Shown here: positions 1-6,074 of the stretch, piece after piece
How the letters are laid out: the number at the start of each line of letters is the position of its first letter
Position numbering within the stretch: position 1 is the first letter of the stretch
Assembly (NCBI GenBank): GCA_019417975.1
Contig: DYCT01000137.1
Location: 1-6,074 of the forward strand
Source of the DNA: Bacteroides sp.
Lineage (GTDB): Bacteria > Bacteroidota > Bacteroidia > Bacteroidales > Bacteroidaceae
DNA: 6,074 bases
Direction: 5' to 3'
Notes under the pieces: generated by a model
The model's input: the letters and a program-made list of their open reading frames with translations, nothing else
What the model was told of the DNA's origin: nothing
The model's database searches: none
Position numbers and translations under genes: made by a program

Positions 1-15
1 TATTTCAATTAATTC

Positions 16-77
16 AAAGAGCGATTAGTCTACTTTAACGGGACAGTAGTGTTTTCATATTATTGTAATCGCTCTTT
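16..77. repeat. 12-bp perfect inverted repeat spanning the glycosyltransferase stop codon; possible terminator
   Basis: The arm AAAGAGCGATTA at 16-27 is the exact reverse complement of TAATCGCTCTTT at 66-77, with 38 bp between them. A second, nested pair lies inside it: CTACT at 30-34 and AGTAG at 45-49. The right-hand arm is part of the last codons (KERL) of the minus-strand glycosyltransferase, so in its mRNA the coding end could pair with the 3' UTR. Read on the minus strand, the distal arm ends in TTTGAATTAATT, a weak U-tract, so a long-looped terminator or 3'-end stabilising hairpin is the simplest reading. The long loop makes it an atypical intrinsic terminator. The repeat is seen directly; its role is inferred. 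Confidence 0.5.
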
Positions 78-869
78 CACAATTGGAAACTTTTCCAAAA
101 CAGCTTGAAAAGCAGCGGCATTACGGTCTATACCCGACTTAAAATTAATAGTTTTTAATGACAACTCACGAGGCTTATTCAATCCTTGAGGTTTGTTATG
201 ACCAAACGGAACAGGAATTATTTTTCTACCATTGGCCACTGCAGCCGCCCAAAACCAAATGTCATCAGTAGTAGGTGCAATAGAAGTGAAAAGTTCAACA
301 TCGAGCATATCGCTTTTCAAGCATCCGGGAGGATAAAGAACTCCCCCTACTCCTGTTTGAATATTCAGATAACTGGCATGAATACGCTTAAAAAGAAAAC
401 TATACCAACGATATTTTGTCCATTTCCGATAAGGCATTCCTAACTTAATCCGCTTAGCTCTATGAGCTAAAACCGCATCGGGATATTGCTCATGCAAGTG
501 TAAAATATCCCGTAACATATTCCGGTGGTAAGCTACATCATCGTCGACCGTTACAATAACAGCATCCGGAAAATCCTGTAAAGCAGGAATCAATTTCCGA
601 TAAGAACGAATATCCCGATCATAATTACGTATTTCAAAAATCGGGTTGCTTTTAGCCAATGCCCAAAGTTCTTGAGGTATCTCTTTTTCCACAAATTGAG
701 AAAAAGTCAAATAAAGAACCACCTTGTCAGGAAGAACAGAACCATTCAATAAAGACTGAACAGCTTTCATAGCATAAGATATCGCTGCCGGAAAAGAAGT
801 CAGTGATACGATGACTTGTTGCCTCGGTTTATCCATATTCATAATTAAACGATTAATTTTATTCCACAT
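60..869 (-). CDS. Putative GT-A-type glycosyltransferase (surface polysaccharide)
   Basis: A 269-residue soluble protein with no signal peptide and no convincing membrane segment, so probably cytoplasmic and acting at the inner face of the membrane. It begins with a beta strand leading into VSLTSFP (residues 21-27), typical of a bacterial group of glycosyltransferases found in capsule, O-antigen and exopolysaccharide clusters. TVDDDV (107-112) contains the DDD expected to bind metal and nucleotide-sugar in a GT-A fold. Further conserved-looking blocks are HRAKRI (136-141), GVGGVLYPP (173-181) and TDDIWFW (201-207), the last placed where an acceptor-side acidic motif is expected. The donor and acceptor sugars cannot be read from the sequence. 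The start at 869 gives the full N-terminus; Met10 or Met12 are possible later starts, since no Shine-Dalgarno sequence helps choose. It is transcribed away from leuS, and any partner genes lie beyond position 1. The glycosyltransferase assignment is fairly sure; the polysaccharide role is inferred. Confidence 0.82.
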   Translation of the reverse strand: MWNKINRLIMNMDKPRQQVIVSLTSFPAAISYAMKAVQSLLNGSVLPDKVVLYLTFSQFVEKEIPQELWALAKSNPIFEIRNYDRDIRSYRKLIPALQDFPDAVIVTVDDDVAYHRNMLRDILHLHEQYPDAVLAHRAKRIKLGMPYRKWTKYRWYSFLFKRIHASYLNIQTGVGGVLYPPGCLKSDMLDVELFTSIAPTTDDIWFWAAAVANGRKIIPVPFGHNKPQGLNKPRELSLKTINFKSGIDRNAAAFQAVLEKFPIVKERLQ

Positions 870-918
870 AGGAAAGTGCGCTAAAATACAACATATTTTT
901 CATTGGCACAATGTTTTT

Positions 919-951
919 TAAATGTAATGGATTACAAAAGCAGAAAGCAAA
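919..951 (-). promoter_or_regulatory. Candidate Bacteroides-type promoter for the glycosyltransferase
   Basis: On the minus strand, TTTG (complement of 948-951) is followed after 21 bp by TACATTTA (complement of 919-926). This matches the Bacteroides sigma-factor consensus of TTTG at -33 and TAnnTTTG at -7 in all but the last base, with spacing in the accepted range. It would give a 5' leader of roughly 40 nt ahead of the start at 869. In AT-rich DNA such a match can occur by chance, so this is only a candidate. Confidence 0.4.
923..936. promoter_or_regulatory. Small palindrome TGTAAT-GG-ATTACA, possible operator
   Basis: TGTAAT (923-928) and ATTACA (931-936) are perfect inverted copies separated by GG. 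The site overlaps the -7 element and adjoining spacer of the candidate glycosyltransferase promoter and lies about 90-100 bp upstream of the candidate leuS promoter, a sensible place for a dimeric repressor. The arms are only 6 bp and no cognate regulator is in view, so chance is a real alternative. Confidence 0.25.
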
Positions 952-1025
952 ATGAAAACCCAAAATACAGATACTGTTTACTATTCCTAATCCCCTATCT
1001 TACAACATTCCTTTCGCATTGTACC

Positions 1026-1054
1026 GTTGCTTTCGTTTCTTTATTGTATATTTG
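1026..1054 (+). promoter_or_regulatory. Candidate Bacteroides-type promoter for leuS-yitT
   Basis: TATATTTG at 1047-1054 is a full match to the Bacteroides -7 consensus TAnnTTTG. Upstream, GTTG at 1026-1029 is a partial -33 element (consensus TTTG) with a 17-bp spacer, slightly shorter than usual. Transcription would begin a few bases past 1054, leaving a leader of about 50 nt before the leuS ATG. That leader is too short for a T-box, and no amino-acid attenuator peptide is seen in it. The sequence before the ATG has no Shine-Dalgarno motif, as is usual in this phylum. Confidence 0.5.
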
Positions 1055-1110
1055 CTGCCACATTATTATATAAAAGCAAATCAATAAATAAGCTATAAAA
1101 GACTACCGTT

Positions 1111-3945
1111 ATGGAATATAATTTCAGGGAAATTGAGAAGAAATGGCACCAAAGATGGGTTGAACAGAAAACCTATCAAGTGAAAGAGGATGAATCGAAA
1201 AAGAAATTCTATGTACTGAACATGTTCCCCTATCCTTCGGGAGCCGGATTACATGTAGGACACCCACTCGGATACATCGCTTCCGATATCTATGCTCGCT
1301 ACAAACGCCTGCAAGGATTTAATGTACTAAATCCGATGGGATACGATGCATATGGACTTCCTGCTGAACAATATGCCATCCAGACCGGACAACACCCGGC
1401 TATCACAACGGTAAATAACATCAGCCGCTATCGCGAACAGCTCGATAAAATTGGTTTCTGTTTCGACTGGGACAGAGAGGTGCGCACCTGCGACCCCCAT
1501 TACTACAAATGGACACAATGGGCTTTCATGAAAATGTTTGGAAGCTATTATGACAATGCACAGCAAAAAGCTTGCCCCATCAGTCAACTGATTGCAGCAT
1601 TCGAAACCAAAGGTACGGAAGGCATTCAAGCGGCTTGCAGCGAAGAGTTATGCTTCACTGCAGATGAATGGAAAAACAAATCGACCAAAGAGCAACAAGA
1701 TATTTTAATGAATTACCGTATCGCTTACTTAGGCAATACGATGGTGAACTGGTGTCCGGAACTGGGTACAGTACTGGCAAACGACGAAGTCGTGGACGGT
1801 GTAAGCGAACGTGGTGGATATCCTGTTGTACAAAAAGTGATGCGTCAATGGTGCTTGCGTGTTTCGGCTTATGCACAACGCTTATTGGACGGATTGGATA
1901 ACATCAATTGGACTGACTCTCTGAAAGAGACTCAACGCAATTGGATTGGTCGTTCAGAAGGTGCTGAAATGCAGTTCAAGGTAAAAGATACCGACCAGGA
2001 ATTCACCATCTTTACCACCCGTGCCGATACAGTATTCGGTGTTACATTTGCCGTATTGGCTCCTGAAAGCGAACTGGTAGCCCAGCTCACTACCCCTGCT
2101 CAGAAAGCCGAAGTAGACGCTTACTTGGAACGTACCAAGAAACGTACAGAGCGTGAACGTATTGCCGACCGTAGTGTGAGTGGTGTATTCTCAGGAAGCT
2201 ATGCCATCAATCCCCTCACCGGTGAAGATATTCCGGTATGGATTAGCGATTATGTATTGGCTGGATACGGAACAGGTGCCATCATGGCTGTACCTGCTCA
2301 CGACAGTCGCGACTATGCCTTTGCTAAACATTTCGGTTTGGAAATCCGGCCGCTTATCGAAGGTTGCGATGTAAGTGAAGAAAGCTTCGATGCCAAAGAA
2401 GGTATTATGACCAATTCGCCAAGAGCTGGTTTTGAAAAAGAAGACGGACTGGTGCTGAACGGCTTGACAGTGAAAGAAGCAATTGCCAAGACCAAAGCCT
2501 ATATCAAAGAAAAAGGATTGGGTAAAGTGAAAGTCAACTACCGATTACGTGATGCTATTTTCAGTCGCCAGCGTTACTGGGGTGAACCGTTCCCTGTATA
2601 TTACAAAGACGGAATGCCTTATATGATTGACGAAAGCAAACTGCCGCTTGAACTTCCGGAAGTGAAAAAATTCCTCCCTACAGAAACAGGCGAACCTCCA
2701 TTGGGTAACGCAGAAAAATGGGCTTGGGATGTAACCAAAGGTGAAGTGGTAGAAAACAAACTTATTGACAATGAACATGTATTCCCACTCGAACTAAATA
2801 CTATGCCGGGATTTGCCGGTTCAAGTGCTTACTACTTACGCTACATGGATCCACACGACGAAGAATGTCTTGTTTCACATGCAGCAGCCGGTTATTGGCA
2901 AAATGTTGACTTATATGTAGGTGGTACAGAACATGCTACAGGACACCTCATCTACTCTCGTTTCTGGAACAAATTCCTTTTCGACCTTGGTGTAAGTCTC
3001 AAAGACGAACCATTCGAAAAACTGATTAATCAAGGTATGATTCAGGGCCGAAGCAACTTCGTATACCGTATCAAAAATACCAATACATTCGTATCGCTCA
3101 ACTTGAAAAATCAATATGATACGACCCCTATTCATGTGGATGTAAACATTGTGACCAACGATATACTCGATGTAGAAGCTTTCAAAAACTGGCGTCCGGA
3201 GTACAACAATGCTGAATTCATCCTTGAAAATGATAAATACATCTGTGGCTGGGCTGTCGAAAAGATGAGTAAATCAATGTATAATGTGGTCAATCCGGAT
3301 ATGATTGTAGAAAAATACGGTGCCGATACACTGCGTATGTACGAAATGTTCCTTGGTCCGGTAGAACAATCAAAACCTTGGGATACAAATGGTATTGATG
3401 GAGTACACCGCTTTATCAAAAAATTCTGGGCATTGTTCTATAATCGTCAAGGAGAATATACTGTAACCGATGAAAAAGCGACTAAAGAAGAATTAAAATC
3501 ACTGCATAAACTCATCAAGAAAGTAAGTGCTGACATCGAAGCTTTCTCTTATAATACTTCTGTCAGTGCCTTTATGATTTGTGTAAACGAACTTGGTTCT
3601 TTAAAATGCAGTAAAAAAGAGATTTTAAAAGAACTGATTGTTCTGCTTGCCCCATTTGCTCCACACATCAGTGAAGAATTGTGGGAAACTATTGGTTGCA
3701 AAGGCAGCGTATGCGATGCTCAATGGCCGGAATACAAAGAAGAATATCTTCAGGAAGACACTGTAAAATATACCATTTCTTTCAATGGTAAAGCACGTTT
3801 CACATTGGAATTTCCCGCAGATGCCGACAATGAAACAATTCAATCAACAGTACTTTCCAACGAAGATGCTCAAAAATGGATTGAAGGCAGAACTCCTAAG
3901 AAAATTATCATTGTGCCGAAAAAAATAGTTAACATTGTTTTATAA
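1111..3945 (+). CDS. leuS: Leucyl-tRNA synthetase
   Basis: Class I aminoacyl-tRNA synthetase that charges tRNA-Leu with leucine using ATP, in the cytoplasm. At 944 residues it is longer than E. coli LeuRS (860). Catalytic signatures are HVGH (48-51, the HIGH motif) and KMSKS (718-722). The CP1 editing domain is present and looks active: TTRADT (302-307) corresponds to the threonine-rich TTRPDT of E. coli, and VPAHDSRD (394-401) carries the conserved editing aspartate D398. QRNWIGRSEG (275-284) links the two halves. The anticodon-binding region includes LLAPFAPHISEELWE (844-858), and the C-terminal tRNA-binding domain runs from about 885 (NGKARF at 892-897) to the end. Two oddities: about 55 extra residues near 145-200, before NWCP, and SERGGYPV (232-239) where E. 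coli has the CCWRC zinc cysteines. The ATG at 1111 begins MEYNFREIEKKW, the normal LeuRS N-terminus. The identification is essentially certain. Confidence 0.98.
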   Translation: MEYNFREIEKKWHQRWVEQKTYQVKEDESKKKFYVLNMFPYPSGAGLHVGHPLGYIASDIYARYKRLQGFNVLNPMGYDAYGLPAEQYAIQTGQHPAITTVNNISRYREQLDKIGFCFDWDREVRTCDPHYYKWTQWAFMKMFGSYYDNAQQKACPISQLIAAFETKGTEGIQAACSEELCFTADEWKNKSTKEQQDILMNYRIAYLGNTMVNWCPELGTVLANDEVVDGVSERGGYPVVQKVMRQWCLRVSAYAQRLLDGLDNINWTDSLKETQRNWIGRSEGAEMQFKVKDTDQEFTIFTTRADTVFGVTFAVLAPESELVAQLTTPAQKAEVDAYLERTKKRTERERIADRSVSGVFSGSYAINPLTGEDIPVWISDYVLAGYGTGAIMAVPAHDSRDYAFAKHFGLEIRPLIEGCDVSEESFDAKEGIMTNSPRAGFEKEDGLVLNGLTVKEAIAKTKAYIKEKGLGKVKVNYRLRDAIFSRQRYWGEPFPVYYKDGMPYMIDESKLPLELPEVKKFLPTETGEPPLGNAEKWAWDVTKGEVVENKLIDNEHVFPLELNTMPGFAGSSAYYLRYMDPHDEECLVSHAAAGYWQNVDLYVGGTEHATGHLIYSRFWNKFLFDLGVSLKDEPFEKLINQGMIQGRSNFVYRIKNTNTFVSLNLKNQYDTTPIHVDVNIVTNDILDVEAFKNWRPEYNNAEFILENDKYICGWAVEKMSKSMYNVVNPDMIVEKYGADTLRMYEMFLGPVEQSKPWDTNGIDGVHRFIKKFWALFYNRQGEYTVTDEKATKEELKSLHKLIKKVSADIEAFSYNTSVSAFMICVNELGSLKCSKKEILKELIVLLAPFAPHISEELWETIGCKGSVCDAQWPEYKEEYLQEDTVKYTISFNGKARFTLEFPADADNETIQSTVLSNEDAQKWIEGRTPKKIIIVPKKIVNIVL

Positions 3946-3949
3946 TAAA

Positions 3950-4846
3950 ATGAACATTCCACTTAAAACATTATTTTTGAGAGAGTCCAGAGACTATCTT
4001 TTCATTACCTTAGGTTTGATTAGCTACTCTCTGGGATGGGCTGCCTTTTTGCTGCCTTATCAGATTACTACCGGAGGCGTAACAGGTATCTGTGCTATTA
4101 TCTATTATGCTACAGGAACCCCTATTCAAACCAGTTATTTTATTATCAATGCCTTCTTGTTAGGCTTTGCCATTAAAATACTGGGACCGCGTTTTAGCAT
4201 CAAAACCACATATGCTATTTTCGCGCTGACATTCTTCCTATGGTTATTCCAGGAAATGATGAAAGACAGTAGTGGTCAACTTACACAAATCGTAGGTCCT
4301 AATCAAGACTTCATGGCTTGTATCTTGGGAGCTACCCTATGCGGTATTGGTTTGGGTATTGTCTTTGCCAACAACGGTAGTACGGGAGGAACGGATATTA
4401 TTGCTGCAGTAGTAAACAAATACCGGGATGTCACTATGGGAAGAATGATTCTCTATTGTGATATTGTCATTATCAGCTCTTGCTATTTTGTTTTTAACGA
4501 TTGGCGCAGAGTCGTATTTGGTTTTGTTACCTTGGCAGTTATCAGTTATGTTATCGACTTTATAGTAAACAGTGCCCGACAATCGGTTCAATTCCTAATC
4601 TTCAGCAAAGAATATGAAAAAATAGCTGAACATATATCAAACGATTTGCATCGAGGCGTTACTTTGCTCGATGGTGTAGGTTGGTATAGCAAAGAACCGG
4701 TTAAAGTCGTGGTAGTGCTTGCTAAAAAGAGTCAATCGGTAAACATCTTCCGGTTAGTGAAGGATGTAGACCCATCCGCCTTTATTTCGCAAAGCTCCGT
4801 AATCGGTGTCTATGGTGAAGGATTCGACCAAATAAAAGTAAAATAA
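3950..4846 (+). CDS. YitT family membrane protein (DUF161 + DUF2179)
   Basis: Inner-membrane protein of 298 residues and unknown biochemical function. The N-terminal two thirds holds about six hydrophobic segments (roughly 17-37, 42-54, 62-80, 86-102, 121-141, 163-206 as one or two spans) with the family's glycine-rich motifs TTGGVTG (40-46) and NNGSTGGTDI (141-150). The C-terminal soluble domain from about 212 has RGVTLLDGVGWYS (235-247), characteristic of DUF2179, and probably faces the cytoplasm. The ATG at 3950 is 4 nt after the leuS stop; a TTG at 3935 inside leuS would add five residues (MFYNK) but is less likely than the ATG. The tight spacing implies co-transcription with leuS, and a terminator follows. 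Homologues are described as membrane proteins of unknown role; a transport function is speculation. The family call is strong. Confidence 0.92.
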   Translation: MNIPLKTLFLRESRDYLFITLGLISYSLGWAAFLLPYQITTGGVTGICAIIYYATGTPIQTSYFIINAFLLGFAIKILGPRFSIKTTYAIFALTFFLWLFQEMMKDSSGQLTQIVGPNQDFMACILGATLCGIGLGIVFANNGSTGGTDIIAAVVNKYRDVTMGRMILYCDIVIISSCYFVFNDWRRVVFGFVTLAVISYVIDFIVNSARQSVQFLIFSKEYEKIAEHISNDLHRGVTLLDGVGWYSKEPVKVVVVLAKKSQSVNIFRLVKDVDPSAFISQSSVIGVYGEGFDQIKVK

Positions 4847-4863
4847 AAAGGCTATAACCTTAT

Positions 4864-4906
4864 AAAGGGATAAATAAAGGCAAAAGCCTCTGTTTATCCC
4901 TTTTTT
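4864..4906 (+). terminator. Strong rho-independent terminator after yitT
   Basis: The arm AAAGGGATAAATAAAGGC (4864-4881) pairs with GCCTCTGTTTATCCCTTT (4886-4903) around an AAAA loop. This gives an 18-position stem with one A-C mismatch and one T-G wobble, followed immediately by more T (the run is 4901-4906). It starts 17 nt past the yitT stop and separates the leuS-yitT unit from rdgB. A weak 4-bp hairpin (AAGG 4848-4851 with CCTT 4858-4861) lies just upstream. Confidence 0.9.
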
Positions 4907-4966
4907 AATAAAATCAGATACTTTAATCAGTCATTTTTACGTTATAACAGAAATAAGAACAAAAGT

Positions 4967-5542
4967 ATGAAACTTGTATTTGCGACAAACAATCAACATA
5001 AATTAAAAGAAGTGGAAGAAATGGTAGGTAATTCTATCGAATTGCTTACACTCAATGATATTGACTGCCATACAGACATTCCCGAAACATCCAATACATT
5101 GGAAGGAAATGCCTCTCTGAAATCACACTATATTCAAGAACATTTCCATATAAATTGTTTTGCAGACGATACAGGTTTGGAGATTGAAGCATTAAACCAA
5201 GCTCCAGGAGTATATTCAGCACGCTATGCCGGAGAAGAAAAAAATTCCGAAGCAAATATGCTGAAAGTATTGAATGAACTGAAAGGAATAAAAAACAGAA
5301 AAGCACGATTCCGTACAGTCATTTCACTGATAATAAATGATAAAGAATATCTTTTCGAAGGAATTGTTAATGGTAAGATAGCAGAAGAAAAACATGGAGA
5401 AGCCGGATTTGGCTACGACCCTATCTTCATCCCCGAAGGATATACAAAGACATTTGCTGAATTAGGAGAAGATATCAAAAATAAAATCAGTCACCGCGCT
5501 AAAGCCATCGAGAAATTAAGCAACTTTTTAAATCAACTATAA
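4967..5542 (+). CDS. rdgB: XTP/dITP diphosphatase (RdgB/HAM1 family non-canonical purine NTP pyrophosphatase)
   Basis: Cytoplasmic house-cleaning enzyme that hydrolyses deaminated purine nucleotides (XTP, dITP, ITP) to the monophosphate and pyrophosphate, keeping them out of DNA and RNA. At 191 residues it is the usual family length and complete. Motifs seen in order: ATNNQHKLKE (6-15) at the N-terminal substrate loop, TLEGNA (44-49), ADDTGLEI (66-73) with the catalytic, metal-binding aspartates, PGVYSARYAG (80-89), GFGYDPIFIP (147-156) and SHRAKAI (175-181), the base-recognition end. The ATG at 4967 is the standard start (MKLVFATNN). It lies 60 nt after the terminator hairpin, so it should have its own promoter, but I find only weak TAnnTT-like matches (TACTTTAA 4919-4926, TACGTTAT 4938-4945) with no good -33 element. 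The downstream gene overlaps or abuts its stop, suggesting co-transcription. Confidence 0.96.
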   Translation: MKLVFATNNQHKLKEVEEMVGNSIELLTLNDIDCHTDIPETSNTLEGNASLKSHYIQEHFHINCFADDTGLEIEALNQAPGVYSARYAGEEKNSEANMLKVLNELKGIKNRKARFRTVISLIINDKEYLFEGIVNGKIAEEKHGEAGFGYDPIFIPEGYTKTFAELGEDIKNKISHRAKAIEKLSNFLNQL

Positions 5543-5550
5543 TGCCCATT

Positions 5551-6074
5551 ATGAAAAAGTACATTTTATCCATCCTCATACTGCTATCAGCTACTTACTT
5601 GACACATGCAGCTATCGGAAACTGGAACATCTATATGGCCTATCACAACGCTACTAAAGTAGCACCGGCAGGCAGTATCATCTATACATTGAGTGATGGA
5701 TCGCTTTATTCATATAATACGGAAGATACAAGCATCCAAACTTACAATAAAACCAACTTGCTGAATGATGTAGAAATAAAAGACATTGCCTATGTCAAAG
5801 AGTATAAAACACTGCTTATTGTATACAACAACTCTAATATTGACTTGCTCATCAATGACGAAAAAATATTCAATATCCCCGATTTGATGAATAAATCAAT
5901 GACAGAAGAAAAAACAATCAACAACATCTATATAAAAAATGAATATGCCTACCTTTCAACGAATTTTGGCATCATGATTGTCAATATCAAAAAAAAGGAA
6001 ATTACCAATACTTATATACTTAGCAAAAACGTCTACAATACAGTGCTTGTAGACAAGACACTCTATTTGGCTAC
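5551..6074 (+). CDS. Exported PorZ-like beta-propeller protein, N-terminal part (cut by window edge)
   Basis: The reading frame is open from 5542 to the last base with no stop, so the gene is incomplete on the right; 174 codons are visible from ATG 5551. MKKYILSILILLSATYLTHA is a clear signal peptide with likely cleavage after residue 20, so the product leaves the cytoplasm. The mature part begins GNWNIYMAYHNAT and continues in short beta-strand units such as IIYTLSDGSLYSYN, LLIVYNNSNIDLL and AYLSTNFGIMIVNI, the pattern of two-component-regulator-type propeller blades. This arrangement resembles PorZ, which in Porphyromonas gingivalis is a surface protein of the type IX secretion attachment complex that handles anionic LPS. 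An in-frame ATG at 5542 (MPIMKK) shares one base with the rdgB stop and is an alternative start favouring translational coupling; 5551 gives the more typical signal peptide. The propeller and export are well supported; the PorZ identity is from recall and the C-terminal domain cannot be seen. Confidence 0.72.
   Translation, partial: MKKYILSILILLSATYLTHAAIGNWNIYMAYHNATKVAPAGSIIYTLSDGSLYSYNTEDTSIQTYNKTNLLNDVEIKDIAYVKEYKTLLIVYNNSNIDLLINDEKIFNIPDLMNKSMTEEKTINNIYIKNEYAYLSTNFGIMIVNIKKKEITNTYILSKNVYNTVLVDKTLYLA

Noticed and set aside
28..65. Phase-variable invertible promoter between the 12-bp arms
   Set aside because: The 38-bp segment is shorter than known Bacteroides invertible promoters, lies at a gene's 3' end, contains no -33/-7 pair, and no invertase gene is in view. 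It is kept only as a weak alternative in the finding on the inverted repeat.
186..443. Plus-strand open frame of 85 codons inside the glycosyltransferase gene
   Set aside because: It lies wholly within a well-supported gene on the other strand and its translation shows no recognisable motif; it is an antisense shadow.
1055..1110. T-box or attenuator leader controlling leuS
   Set aside because: The leader after the candidate promoter is about 50 nt, with no T-box consensus, no leader peptide with leucine codons and no terminator hairpin.
1327..3843. Several minus-strand and alternate-frame open frames of 60-100 codons within leuS
   Set aside because: All overlap the clear LeuRS frame, have low-complexity or random-looking translations, and lack domain signatures.
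3935..3949. TTG start extending the YitT protein by five residues into leuS
   Set aside because: The ATG at 3950 is 4 nt after the leuS stop and gives a normal N-terminus; the rare start codon inside leuS is not needed.
1..6074. Mobile element, CRISPR array, tRNA or phage-defence system
   Set aside because: No transposase, integrase, spaced direct repeats, tRNA-like cloverleaf or defence-gene motif was found on either strand; the gene content is mostly housekeeping.

Overview
The window looks like ordinary chromosomal DNA of a gut Bacteroidota organism, most likely Bacteroides or a close relative. The evidence is low-GC DNA, start codons without purine-rich Shine-Dalgarno sequences, a TAnnTTTG-type promoter element ahead of leuS, a long leucyl-tRNA synthetase without the zinc-knuckle cysteines, and a PorZ-like beta-propeller protein, a family confined to Bacteroidota. 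The genus call is inference; no rRNA or marker gene is present to fix it.

Layout. Positions 1-59 are non-coding and hold half of a perfect 12-bp inverted repeat whose other half lies in the 3' end of the first gene. On the minus strand (60-869) is a GT-A-type glycosyltransferase, probably acting on surface polysaccharide. A 241-bp divergent intergenic region (870-1110) follows, with a candidate promoter for each direction and a small palindrome. On the plus strand come leuS (1111-3945), a YitT-family membrane protein 4 nt downstream (3950-4846), a strong rho-independent terminator (4864-4906), rdgB/HAM1-type XTP/dITP diphosphatase (4967-5542), and the N-terminal part of an exported PorZ-like propeller protein that runs off the right edge (from 5551, or from 5542 overlapping the rdgB stop).

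How the genes fit together. leuS and yitT form one apparent transcription unit closed by the hairpin. rdgB and the PorZ-like gene form a second, tightly coupled pair. The products do not make one obvious pathway: translation (LeuRS), nucleotide-pool sanitation (RdgB), an unassigned membrane protein (YitT) and an exported protein related to a type IX secretion accessory factor. The glycosyltransferase is transcribed away from this block and belongs functionally to whatever lies left of position 1.

I found no mobile element, CRISPR array, tRNA, rRNA, riboswitch or clear new system. The most worthwhile follow-ups are the PorZ-like gene (is there a type IX system in this genome?), the inverted repeat at the glycosyltransferase 3' end, and the lineage-specific insertion in LeuRS.
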